DNA of 64,000 bases from Diadema setosum. Taxonomy: Eukaryota; Echinodermata; Echinoidea; Diadematoida; Diadematidae. Within the stretch, counting starts at the first letter, position 1; each line of letters begins with the position of its first letter. Position numbers and translations under genes: made by a program. Location: the NCBI RefSeq assembly GCF_964275005.1, contig NC_092700.1, forward strand, positions 23,607,674 to 23,671,673, given 5' to 3'. The notes under the pieces were generated by a model, which was not told the DNA's origin, made no database searches, and saw only the letters and a list, made by a program, of their open reading frames with translations. This document shows positions 21,693 through 35,700 of this stretch, in pieces.

Positions 21693-24600
21693 CTGCCGGT
21701 AAGAATTAGAAAGTAAATCATTAATATGTGGTATTGGTATTGGCATCGGTTTTGCCTTTGCTATGGCTTTTGGTATTGGTATTAGTATGTTCTTGCTTTT
21801 GCTGTTACTATTGATATTAACACTGGTGTGGGTATTGATTTTGCTATTGCTTTTGGTATTGCTGCTGGTATTGTTTTTGCTGTTGCTATGGGTATACTGA
21901 TGTATTGATGCTGGTATTTAACACTGGTGTTACACTGTTATGGGCATACCTATTGGTTAATAGTCACTAGTAATATAGTTAATGGTACTGACACTGGTAA
22001 TGACATTTGATACAAACTGGTGTTTTATAGGTATACCAGCATTGGTACTTTAAATATGGGCAGGCCTTTGGTATAGGCGCTGGCATTGACATTGGTATTG
22101 GTCAATTGTTGGTACTGGTATTGGTATTGGTATTGGTATTGGTATTGGTATTGGTATTGGTATTGGTATTGGTATTGGTAATTGTATTGGTACATGTATT
22201 ACTATTACTATTGATTTTTATATTCTATATCCGTATTAAAAAAAAAACACACATACAGAGAGTACATAAAAATGAATAAATAATATACCTGATTGGGAAA
22301 TTATACGGTGGATAACATCACCTAGCAACTCGGATTTAGCATTAATTTGTAATGTCGTGGATGTAACTGCGACAACACAAATCGAGAGAGACAGAGGCAG
22401 AGAGAGAGAGAGGGAAGCCGCCCCTTGTGTGAAACAGCGGTTATATACCACTTGATTATAATATTCTCTGGGGTAGGCCTGCTTGGGTGATGCAAGTATA
22501 TTCAGAAAATGCTGAAAGTGTAGCTGATTCGGATTCCTCTCTTTTTCGAAAGTTATCGTTATCAGTAAACTTAGAACTAATCGTAAAGTCTTGATGGTAA
22601 TGCTCTTCTGATGGAAATAGGAGCATTTCATATCAATATCAAGCACGTGCACAGGGCAAAATGGTGGAATATAAAATGTTTCGAAAATATCAAAGCTTAC
22701 GACAATTGTCTTCATCCCAGCCGTCTGGACAGTCTTTCCGCCCGTCGCACACGAAACGTGCTGACGAGTCGACGGTTGCACAGCTATCTGTAATGGTAAT
22801 AGTAATCATTGGTAATCATCGGTATCTGCTCTAATAAATTTCAAAAAGTATTCTGTGCCATCCTCTTCAAAAGAGTTGCATGGTCCAAAACTAAATAGCG
22901 AGGTATGTTTACGAGTATTCAAAGCAGAATGAATGTACGTCACACCCGACTGTCTGCGTAAATTCACACTTGCATGAAGCAACCAAAAGAAGCTGACGGG
23001 TAAAAAAATGACTTCGGGGCAAATTGCAGGTTATTTACAGAGTTGTGATATCAAATTTCATGTATAGTGAATGTATAGAATTAAGTAAGTTAAAAATGAT
23101 ATAAATTACTGTCTTTTACATCCCATGAGACCGACACTCCATACAGCCCACAAGTATGACATTTAAAACAAGGTCCACGAGTCATACAGCCCATGAGTTC
23201 GGCAGTGGGCAAGTAAGGCCCATGAATTCGACACTCGGTAGAAAAAGCCCTCGAGTTCGACATTACACCACAGGGCCTATTATGTCGATTTTGTGGGCCT
23301 TATTTGCTTAGAAGTCGAACTCATGGGTTGTATGACTCGTGATCTGTATTGATAAGTCGTGGGCTGTATGACTGATGGGCTGTATGACTCGTGAATTGTA
23401 TGATTCTTGGGTGTTGGTCTCGTGACGTGCACCCCTGCGTTTTAATAGGTCACTGGTCATGCTGGTTAATGTCCGTTACCTTCACTGTACATGACCTATA
23501 GGCCTATAGCCTAGAAAAGTGCAGCAAGGAATCGACACCTTTTGTTTTTGTTCTTTTTTGTTTGCTTTCATCCATAACGTCATGTGACATGGACCTACCT
23601 GTGAACTTTGCGGGGTCACAGTTTTTCTCGTCCTCCCCCTTCTTGCAATCCTTGATTCCGTCACACGCCAGCTCTGGCTGGATACAGGTGCCGTCCCTAC
23701 AACCGAATCCACCGTCCTTACAGATCACTTGATCGAGGGTCAATATTGAACGTTAAACATGTTAAACAGTGATCAGATTGAATACGGCACGAGAGAGCTA
23801 AGAGGTTTCTAAATGAGTTCCTGGTGTTAATAAAAATAAATCCATCTGATTCTCTTAAAGTGAGCCCCTTCATGCACGCCCCCATGACTTTGATATATGT
23901 GATCTCAACAACAACAGCAACAACAACAACAACAATAACAACAACAACAACAGCAACAACAACAAAACAGGAAGGGTTTTAAAAAATGAATCAACTTCAC
24001 GGTGCCCTTGCTCTAAATCTCAACAAGCAAATCACAGGGCGTGGTGATACATGTACTTTGTATGGGCTCGTACCTCTCCCATTCACGTATAGCTCGCATA
24101 CAAATTATTACCGAATTTTGTGTTTTGGCATAAATTCACAACTAAAATTCGGCTACACTAAACTGAGTAGTAGTCAGAACTTCATGATTATAGCTTGTAC
24201 AATCATCGGTCGGGGCTGTAGTTGTTAAATCATTGACCAAATAATGTCATCATCATGTTTTGGGGATTAACGGACCCTATGTCATTTACGGATTAACGAA
24301 CCTTAGCCCTTTTTTTTCAATAATAAGTTGGATGGGTCATACTTCATGGCTGGCTAAAATGTTGAAAGATGACAGCGGTGACAAACAAACAAACAAACAT
24401 ATACACACGCACGCTCACAGACGCACTCACATACACAACTGTTTACACGTTTCATTAAATTCTCTAATCCACCGAACAGTGAACAAATACCATTATAATA
24501 CATGTGATCGTTGTCATGAGACTTACCGGGCACTTCAGTGATCGTTTCTACCGCATCTGTCGTCATCGTCATCGGTGGAGAGGCGTCGCTCTGCATCTCC

Positions 24601-26402
24601 TTCGTGGTCGCCTCCATGGTGGTCATTGGCATGGGCGTGGTCCCATTGACTGGTGACGTCATGTTACAACTCTTTTCGTCAGGGGCACAGCTGCCATCTG
24701 GGCACGTGACCTCATCCGGTCCGCATGTCACTTCTGTATACGATATGAGAAAAAATCGACTTTGTCTTCTTATTGTACTTTGTTTGATGGATACTATTTT
24801 CTGCAAATCAATATAAATACATAAATTACATAATCATGAACATGGGAAACATACAAAGTATATTTGAATCAGAGTCGTGTGACTTGCATAAACAACGATA
24901 TAAAAGGAAATTAATGATATAATATTACAGTATGCATGTCTATGCAGCAGGGATTACAATAACAATATTATTTTAAGAAGCGATAATGCAGGGGGCCGCC
25001 ACTGTAAGCATTGCTTGAAAAGAAACAAATTCTGCTGCGAAGATGTACGCAGCGCCCCAATGTATCTATACATTATAGTCATTGGCGATTGCAATATGAT
25101 TATACTATGTAATTTCAATTCCGGTCTCTTTCTTTCTTTCTCTCTCATACACCTCCCCCTCTCCCTCACCCTTCTCCTCTGTTGGTAGCCTAGTCCACGA
25201 AAAGAGCTGGAGGGCGTTGTTATACGCGAACTAACATCGTTTGACTGCCTTGAAAATGATATTGGGATATAAACACTATATACGCCTATAGCAGCACCAA
25301 AAATATTATAATGCTACCACTTATACCAATGATAGGCATAGAAACAAGAATGCTTTACATTACATTGAAAATAACTATAACGATAGTAATTTGGTGATAA
25401 CATAAGTAATATAATTCATCTATGGCTGGTCGTAGCAATGATTACAGTCATTAGGACTAAGTAATGAATTGTGATAATCAGCATCATTTTTTTTTTCTGG
25501 TCTCTTTCATGTTGTCATCAGAATTTCCCAAATTGCCAAGTCGATCCTAGAGTTAATAGGCCGTTCTCGTAATGTATTCAAATCTATGGATTTTTCACCC
25601 CCGCGAACATAGAGACGAGCTATTCCATTAACCCCTTCTCTGACAATGAGTCAAAATGTGCCAAAATTTCACACACAAACGTATGGAGAGGAAATGAAGG
25701 TGGCACACAGACAGTTAACCTGCTCTTCTTAAATGAAATTAAATTGCTGGAATCCCGTTTGCTTATTTCTTGTTGCTATGTCGGACAAGCATCGGACAAG
25801 CTTTCAGATTGGCAACCTTTGTTTAAAGGGTATGCATAAAATTTGCATATGTTATGAAAATAGCTTATTGTGACGTCAGTCATCTCACCGCAATTCTCTT
25901 CATCCTCGTTGGCGGCGCAGTTGGCCGTTCCGTCACATAGGAGGTCCCGTGCGATGCATCGTTTATCGGCACATTGGTAATATCTACCGGGACAGACTGG
26001 AGAGAAAATTGACGCGATTGAACGCCAATTGAATGAATGGCTACTTGATTGACCTGCATGGTTTGTTTGTTTGTTTGTTTGTTTGTTTGTTTGTTTGTTT
26101 TTTACTTAATTGAAATAAATGAAACAAACAGAACAAACGTTGTCACTCACATTCAGAACTGATACTTATTTTCTTGTAGACGTATTAGTGCACTATAGTT
26201 CAATTTATAAAAGTGAATTCATAGTCGAAAGAGTAATTTGTCTCCTCCGTCACCTTTTAGTTAAAAAAAAATGTCCAAATTCGTTCGTAACTTTTCACAA
26301 GAATTTGTTTTCAGACAAATGTATGAAGGAAAGAAGAAGGGGCAGAATAAACGAACAGACAGACAGGCGGACAGACAAATATATATACATATAAGGGCAT
26401 AT

Positions 26403-26433
<31 letters not shown>

Positions 26434-29400
26434 TAACCTCCTTTGTTGCAGAGATCATCGGTGATTGACTATCGCGATAGTGATAATCACCTGGGCATTC
26501 TTTTTCGTCGCTCCCATCACCACAATCATCGTTGCCATCACATGTAAGCCATCCGGGAATACAGCTGTCGTCGGAGTGACACCTGAACTTCCAACTAGGG
26601 CAAACTGAAAGGCGCAGAGTAGAAATGTCACATTATACTTATAAAGGGATTATTTAAGAGAAACAGAAAAACGCAAGGAGGCAACAGAAAACAAAATGTT
26701 CCCCTGCACACTTCAGCTGGAAAATGATCATTGTAGACTTCAGCAACACTGAGTATCCGCACCGAATAAAACCGCCTTTCCCATGCACCAAAGCCAAAAT
26801 GCGCTTGGTGGGTGCCGTAAAGTCGTGGCATTCATCGTACATATTTTGGTCAACGAACTTTCCATACAATGTATTCCAAAGAGAAAAGGAAGTTCTTCTT
26901 TCTTAGCGAGTCATATGTTATAGGCGATCATAAACTGCATTGTTGTTCTGGTTGCAGCTCTGTAAATGAATGCTACAGTAAGTCGTCAAAAGATCACCTA
27001 GCGTGAAATTACCTCGATGATAGCCTAATCTTTTTGTTTCCAATGTGTACATTATTTGGAGGAAGAACAAAAATACAGGTTCCTATAACTACAATAACAA
27101 AATTTGCTTTACCGCAGTTTTCTTCGTCTTCTCCGTCGATGCAATCAGGGACGCCATTGCAGAGATTGTTTCTATGCGTACAGTGTCCGTCGCTGCACCG
27201 GAATTGGAACGTCGTGCATTCTGGAAGTGTTGACAGTCCCAAAGAGAAATGATAGATATGTCAAGTTAATGGGATGGTTTAGTTCGGGTTGAGATGGGGA
27301 TTCAGGTTTTAACTTTTTGTGAGATGATTGAAAACCACTAATATGAATATCTAGAAACATACCATTCTAAGAGGAAGGCAAAGTTTATTTGATGAAAATC
27401 GGTTTGAAATGGCTGAGATATAAAAAAACAAACAAACAAAGTGACCCTAATAAAAAGGTAGGTCTCACCTTTTATAAGATCATATTTTCTTTACTTTGTT
27501 CTTGGACATCTCAGCCATTTCAAAACCAATTTTCATCAAATAAACTTTAATTTCCTCTTAGAATTGTATGCTCTCAAAATTTTTACATAAGTGGTTTCTA
27601 ATTATCTCACAAAAAGTTAAAACCTGATCCCTCATCTCAGCCAGAACTATACCACCCCTTTAAATTAATAAGCTTTCATACTCACTCTCTGAGGGTTCAT
27701 GACGTCATATCAACACGTTCCGGGCGCAATCAAACCATCTCACATGCAAATAAGTGCACACAAATAAGCACACACACACACACACACATACATACATACA
27801 CTCACACTCACTTTCGAATCAGCAAGGAGACGGTTTGATGTGCATATATCATTCTGATATCATATTTACCACAATCCTGCTCTTCGTCAGAATTGTCAAT
27901 GCAGTCGTTAAATCCATCGCAGACGAATTCAGGGCGGAGCTTATTTCCGTTGTCACAGGTGAATGCTAACGGTAAGAAATAAAACAACGGCAAAGACAAC
28001 ACAAGAAAATATCACGGAAAAAAAGTTTGTGAATTATGACTGTCAATGAAATAAATTATTAATTACACTTTCTCTCGAACTGTATTTTTTCATTTTGTAT
28101 GGCAGCAACAACCTGGCAGATTCTTTTGCCCATGATTATCACACCGCTTATAAGTCCGAATAATGTCCTATAACTAATTATTTCACATCTGGCTTAGATC
28201 TTTGCAGCAAGACCACATGGAAGATGGATATTGACATACGAGGATTTCTACCTAGAAGGTAATCTTTTGGAGCGAATAATGGCAATGGCATCTGTGTTAC
28301 TCAAGTTTGACGTGCATAAAATTAGCCACAGGTCCTGTTTTTGAAAAGAGATGTTGCAATTAAAGTCATGAGATTAAGCTTACTCCATGGTAATTAAAAC
28401 ATCCAAACGCTGTCATTTTCACCACTTTTCATTCAATCAATTATAGCAGATTATTACTTTTTGGCCTTTCTTTAAGATCAACCGCCAGGTCAGATTTTTT
28501 TTTTTTTTTTTTGAGAGAGAGAGAGAGAGAGGTACTTCGTCACTTATTTTTTTCTTAATGGGAACCCTAAATCTACAGCTATCTCATTTCATCAGGTGAC
28601 CGCGATTTTGAAATGCAAATACAACTTGTATTTGACAAATCAACCCAAGAGTGCTGCGAACGTAGGTTCGTAATGATATGTAAAGCTACTGTGATGCAGA
28701 GTCTGGTTTGATTTGTTCTCACAATAGCTATAAAACTACGCGCTGTGGAGTCGAATTTGGTGTATACGATGTTCCTGGTAGAAAGAATCAAATCCTCTCA
28801 AACATATCTCTACGGCAATATAAATCAAAGAAACAAAAAGAGCAACACAGAAACAGCAATAGCAGAAATGCGAGGGCACCTTCGAATGTTTATTCACACA
28901 CAAGGAGAAACACAGACAAATAAAAAACCAAGAAACCACATACGAGTAGGCCTATATAGGGCTACTATTGCAACTGTTACAATCCCAAAGAATTCCTAGT
29001 GTAAGGAAAGCTACGTTAACGTTATACCTATGGTCATAATGGTCTGTGGCTCATGTTCTGTTTTGTTTTTTAACAGTCAGCTGTTTCAGATCTCACACCT
29101 GTAAAAATATTTTCATCCGAATCCCATTTCTTCATGGGAACGATTCTGAAATAAATCAGGACAGTAAACGATATCAAGCAATAGTTGATTTTGTTTCCAT
29201 GCCAACCTTGAAATACACTGAAACGCGGTGTATTTTTCTGAGTCTTTTTTTTCCCCGTTTTTATTTCCGTTATTCCTCTCTATGGGAAATCATTTACAGC
29301 TGTGAGAACGTTAGACATGTTAGAGGATGACTCATTTTGCCGCTCAAAGGTGAAATTACGGACGGGCACCACTTACTGCAATTTACTTCGTCGTCCGTGC

Positions 29401-29707
29401 AGGCGACACGACCGTTGCAAATCTGCGTGCGGACTATACACTCTCCATCACCGCAGCGCTCGGTCCACGGGTCGGGGCAAGCTGTAATGGGGATGAATTG
29501 CAGTGAAACATTTATGGGAAATCATCCACTCATTCCCATTCCTACTGCGATAATACATGGTCATCTGCCAGTGAAGCAACGTTCCTTAATGCTTAGTGTG
29601 CTCTGAGAGCTGATTGGCACAGAAATCCCCACAGCGTTATACACACTGCATGTCTCAAGTCCCTGACGAAGACAGATTTGATATTAAAGAATGATAATAA
29701 TAATAAT

Positions 29708-29748
<41 letters not shown>

Positions 29749-32700
29749 CAATAATAATAATAATGATAATGATGTGATAAACTGATCTTATGTAAGTCTG
29801 AGGTTGAGACTACTGTACTATCATTTCCGTTCTTGCTCTCACCCTCTCTACCTTCAGCCCTGTTTTCTCTCCTCTCTGATAACAGTAACTCTCTGTTCTT
29901 CCGATGCCACAATATCTATCATCTTTCTCTTATCTGCTGTAAGACGCCAGTGGTTAGACTGGATGCATTCCTTACTGACCACTGCTGACCACAACCCCTT
30001 CCGTTCCCATGGAACTCACTGTATAAAAGATGTACATAGACTGAAATAAAGTCAGTCCGGTAATTGCAGCCACTGAGTCAATGTCTACTTTCTTTTGCGT
30101 GCATATAACCTAGCTATATACTTCACACATATATTAAGGTTATAATACTGGCGACGAGGATTAAACTTCTGTAAAATGGCTGGTCTGGTAGGAAATATAG
30201 AAGAATTCCGAGAGGGAATCGACTGGTGCCAATACATAGAGAGATTGGACCTGTACTTCAAAGCCAATGGGATTGAAGCAGAGGAGAAGAGGAAAGCTAC
30301 ATTGCTGACTGTCATCGGGCCGGCAGCTTACAGCCTTCTCCGCAGTCTCGTTTCTCCAGCCAAGCCAGCGGACAAGAAGTATGCTGAACTTGTCCAGGTA
30401 ATGACGGAGCATTACACCCCAGCACCAAGTGAGATTGTTGAACGGTGCAAGTTCAACAGCCGTTTCCGAAAAGACTCAGAAACAATCAGTGAATTCATAG
30501 CTGCACTAAAGTCAATGGCAGAGCACTGCAATTATGGTTCTACTCTAGGGGAGATGATTCGCGATCGATTAGTCTGCGGCATCAGACATGATCGGATCCA
30601 ACGTATTCTTCTAGCTGAGAAGAAACTTGATCTTGCCAAGGCCGTTGACATTGCGACAAGTGTGGAGAGGGCAGAAAGAAATGTGTGTGATCTGCAATCA
30701 ACACAGGCTCCACATGGAAATGGTGCAACAAACAAAGTGTTCAAGCAGCAGGCAGGACACAGAAAAACCGGAGCTCAACATCGCAACTCGTGCTACCGCT
30801 GTGGACAGGGGCACGAGAAGGGCAAGTGCAAGGCAGTCGACGCCACTTGTCATAATTGTGGAAAGCGTGGACACTTCGCGAAAGTCTGCCGGAGTAAGAC
30901 AAATTCCGCGGAAGAGTCGACCCCTCCCAAGGACAACAATGAGGAGTACTTCATGCACAAGGCATCACCAAAAAAGGAGGCTCCGATGTTGCTCGAGTTG
31001 GGGATTTCCCAAAATAACACTGTGATGGAGATCGATACAGGAGCTACACTATCGATAGTGAGCGAGGCAACTTATCGTGCATGGAAACATCAACCCCAGC
31101 TGTCACAGTCTGATGTGGTGTTAAGAACTTACACAGGGGATAAGATACCAGTAGTGGGCGCATGCAATGTGAATGTGAGGCATAATGCCCAGGACCTGGA
31201 ACTCCCCTTGCTAGTTGTTGCAGGTGATGGGCCAAATTTGCTGGGGAGGAACTGGTTAGCGCGGCTGAAGCTCGATTGGAACACCATCGCAGTGGTAAAG
31301 CAGACCAACTCCCTCGACAGTGTGCTCGCAAATTACAACGACCTTTTTCATGATGGACTGGGCAAACTGAAGGGGCAAACAATTCAGATTGCCATTCAGG
31401 AGGATGCCCAGCCCAAGTTTTGTAAGGCGCGGCCTGTTCCGTTTTCGTTGAAAAAGCGTGTTGAAGATGAGCTAGACCGTCTACAAGAGGAGGGAGTGAT
31501 TCAACCGGTGAGATTCTCGAGATGGGCAGCCCCCATTGTGCCGGTTTTGAAAGAGTCGGGCGCATAGCGAATATGCGGGGACTATAAAACAACAGTCAAT
31601 CGCGTCTCAAAGACTGACATTTACCCCTTGCCAAGAGTGGAGGAGTTATTCACATCGCTATCTGGTGGTACGTCGTTCAGTAAGCTAGATTTGAGCCATG
31701 CTTATCTGCAGCTGGAGCTGGATGGGCGATCACGTGAGCTGGTGACCATCAATACGCACAAGGGCTTGTTCCAGTACACACGCCTGCCCTTTGGTGTATC
31801 AGCTGCTCCAGCCATATTCCAGCGCACAATCGAGGGATTGCTGGCCGACATCCCTCACACTGTGGCCTTCTTGGATGACGTGCTTGTGACCGGAGCTACC
31901 GAGAAGGAGCACCTGGAGAACCTCGACAAGGTTCTCAATCGCCTCAACGATGCTGGCCTGAGATTGAAACGCGAGAAATGTGTGTTCTTCGCACCGGAAG
32001 TGACGTACTTGGGCCATCGCATCTCGCAGACCGGCATCCATCCGACGGAGGAGAAGGTGACAGCGATCAAAGAGGCGCCTACACCAACGAATGTGTCAGA
32101 GTTGAAGTCATATCTTGGCATTCTCAACTATTACGGGAAATTCATGCCAAATTTGTCGACCGTCCTGGCACCCCTGCATGTATTGCTGCAAAAGAATACC
32201 AAATGGGTCTGGGGAGCCGAGCAGCAGCGTGCATTCGAGTCGTCTAAAACGCTGCTAACATCAGACAAGGTGTTAGTACACTACGATGCAAGGAAACCAC
32301 TTGTTCTTAACTGTGACGCGAGCCCATATGGAGTGGGCGTGGTCCTTGCTCACAAAATGGCGGACGGCAGTGAGAGGCCGATCGCATATGCATCACGTTC
32401 GCTTACTCAAGCAGAGAAGAACTATGCACAGATCGACCGAGAGGGTCTCGCAATCGTTTTTGGTGTACGCAAATTTCATCAGTACCTGTATGGGCGGAAA
32501 TTTGTGATTGCGACGGATCACAAGCCCTTACTGGGACTATTTGGTGCTACGCGAGCGATACCGACGATGGCGTCTTCCCGTATTCAACGGTGGGCGCTCA
32601 CGCTGAGTGCATACGACTACGAGCTCGTCTACAAACCAGGACATAGCAATGGCAACGCAGATGCACTCAGCCGACTACCTGTGACGACACCGAACATGCG

Positions 32701-35700
32701 CATCCCCAAACCAGCAGACTACGTGCTAGTTATGCAACACCTGGAGTCGACACCCGTCACACCGACATCGATCAGGCAGTGGACCGCGAAGGATCCAACT
32801 TTGTCGCGAGTGCGCGAATATGTTCTTCGTGGATGGCCGTTAAAGTGTGATGAGGAAATTTCGCCTTATTTCAGGAGGCGGGATGAGTTGTGTGTGTATG
32901 ATGGCTGCATCATGTGGGGAGCACGTGTTGTGATACCTCCACAAGGGAGAAATCAGCTCACTGAGGAGCTGCATGAAGCTCATCCCGGGATCTCGCGAAT
33001 GAAATCGCTCGCTCGCAGTTATTTCTGGTGGCCTGGGATGGATGGTGACCTGGAGAGCAAAGTGAAAAATTGCAAGGAGTGTCAGCAATCTCGTAAGTTG
33101 CCGCCAGCAGCACCACTTCATCCATGGGAGTGGCCACGAAAGCCATGGTCACGAATCCACTTGGATTATGCAGGGCCATTCATGGGCCGTATGTTTCTTG
33201 TGTTGGTAGATTCGCATTCGAAGTGGATGGATATCTTTCCAGTCTACAAGGCAACCAGCTCAATCACAAATTGAGAAGCTACGCGAAACCTTCGCGATAC
33301 ATGGCCTGCCAGAGCTTATTGTCACCGACAATGGAAGCGTGTTCACAAGCGACGAATTTCAGCAATTTCTACAGCTGAATGGAATCCGTCATGTTCGCAC
33401 TGCACCTTTTCATCCATCATCAAATGGGCTGGCAGAGAGGGCAGTGCAGTCCTTCAAAGCTGCAATGAAGCGCATGACCAACGGCACAATCGAAACGAAG
33501 TTGTCGCGATTTCTGATGGCATACCGCATCACACCTCATCCAACAACCTAACTATACACAGCCCAGTCGCCGCTGTACATACGTAGCGCGACAGGGCTGT
33601 ACCAACGAAGCTCCAAACACGAAGAGGGTCCAACGATAGCATGCGATCGGATTGAATTTTGATACTTTAGATCATTTTTTTGTCACTTCAAACTCATCTG
33701 ACGAACAAAATGATAATGAGACTTCATATCTATGCTATGAATATTGAAATTTAGATTTGATAACTTACCTAAAATGATGGTTATATGCAGCATGTGTGAA
33801 CGGTTCACGAACGGTACATCGTCTTTCACGCCAGGCCATTTCCAATATCCGGGAGGTCACATGATCTGAATGCCCTTTCAAAAGGTCGCGCTGTCGACCG
33901 TGCTGCTACACCAACACTCAAGCAGCGCATCGCACGCACGCAAAAGATTTCCGCAGAGATCAAGGCGCCATTTTGAATTCTGCAACGATGAACCCTGACG
34001 GTGTTAGGGAATCCGCCAGAAAGTATCATTTTTTGGTTCCACGGACTTATCACGAGGGCTCTCAATGGACTTACGAACCTTCTGTAATACAAGCATGCAC
34101 TTAAGGTGAGTAACGTTTGGTAACGTGTACATTGTTTATAAAGAACGTATAAATTTTCATAAGTTTTGTAGTTGTGTTGTGGTTCCCCACTTTGTAGGTG
34201 CCCGCTCGTTGGTCAGACGCTGTATTCGCGTAGCGTATTAACAGCGTCTGGTCGGGCTACCAACAACCGGGACCCCTCCTGCGCAACTTCTCTTCAATCG
34301 CATTCCCCGTTCGCGATTTGATTGTGTGAAACCCAACATGGAGGAGCGCGTTCAGCGAAAGCAGCATGATCAGAAACAGAAGCACGATCAGCGTGCTAAA
34401 GCTCGCGATTTTTGCATCGGAGATGGCGTGTACGTGAAAAACTTCGCCAGCGGTCCGCAGTGGATGCCAGGCGAAGTCATCTCCATCGATGGCGTCCAAT
34501 ATACGCTGAGGCTGGCAGATGATCGCATCTGCAGGCGACACATCGAGCATGTCCGACGTCGCTATGACAACGACGATATGACCGCGGATGTGTTCCTTCC
34601 TCATCCACGTGGGGAGGGGAACAACAATGCACAACAAGACCATGATGACGAAGCACCAGCACTTCGCAGGTCAAACCGCCAGCGAAAATACCCCGAACGC
34701 TTTGGGGAGCCAATACCACATTGAGGAGGCAGTTGTAAATAACACTTGTAAAAATGCCGGACATCAAAGTTAAGAAAGCATGATTTTGTAACTCCTTGTT
34801 TCACAGCTGAACTCAAATGGACAGTTCATTTGGACATTATAATTTTGGTTTTCGTGTGTTGATACATTTGACTTGGTACACACATGCAATTATACCTCCC
34901 AGAATATAAGAAGAGGACTAAAGAAATATAACAAATTGCAAAATAAGTCGAACAGACCGATTAAATTAGATAATGTATCATATGGAAATGTTAGACATTT
35001 GGAAGCTTTGGGATAATATTCAAATATGATATTGATATTCAAAAGAATTTAAGATTTCACTTTTTGGTTGAATAATGTTGTGTTAATTGATGAGAACCAT
35101 TTTTGGAAAAACCAAAAACAATTCTAAGGGGGAGGAGTGTGATAAACTGATCTTATGTAAGTCTGAGGTTGAGACTACTGTACTATCATTTCCGTTCTTG
35201 CTCTCACCCTCTCTACCTTCAGCCCTGTTTTCTCTCCTCTCTGATAACAGTAACTCTCTGTTCTTCCGATGCCACAATATCTATCATCTTTCTCTTATCT
35301 GCTGTAAGACGCCAGTGGTTAGACTGGATGCATTCCTTACTGACCACTGCTGACCACAACCCCTTCCGTTCCCATGGAACTCACTGTATAAAAGATGTAC
35401 ATAGACTGAAATAAAGTCAGTCCGGTAATTGCAGCCACTGAGTCAATGTCTACTTTCTTTTGCGTGCATATAACCTAGCTATATACTTCACACATATATT
35501 AAGGTTATAATAAATGATAATAAAGGACATTCATCAGGGGCGGCGCAGCCGTGAGGGCCGTGGGGGCTCGAGCCCCCACACTTTTTGTGCACCATACAAA
35601 GGAATACATAAGGTGCCATCACTTTGGGCCCCCACACTTTTTTCAACCAGGAAGTACGTAAGTGGCACTAAAATGGGAGGGGAGAGAATGAGCTGAGGAC

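Larger units (their letters stand above)
29773..35512 (+). mobile_element. Ty3/gypsy LTR retrotransposon (young, broken)
   Basis: The element is bounded by two 375-bp LTRs and flanked by the 5-bp duplication AATGA (29768-29772 and 35513-35517). A primer-binding-like CTGGCGACGAGG follows the left LTR, and a purine tract AAGGGGGAGGAG precedes the right LTR. Parts in order: gag with two CCHC knuckles (about 30.2-30.9 kb), aspartic protease ([10 protein letters not shown], near 31.0 kb), reverse transcriptase ([15 protein letters not shown]; about 31.4-32.1 kb), RNase H (about 32.3-32.7 kb) and integrase with an HHCC finger (about 32.9-34.7 kb). The order is typical of Ty3/gypsy; a Mag-like or K02A2.6-like lineage is my guess. 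No envelope gene is seen. The LTRs look identical by eye, so insertion was recent. The copy is broken, with roughly three interruptions including a 712-bp DNA-transposon insert. It is a fossil, antisense to the protease gene. Confidence 0.9.

Noticed and set aside
29655-29912. Frames with poly-Asp and poly-Tyr across 29.7 kb
   Set aside because: Translation of the ATC/AAT microsatellite and the start of the LTR.
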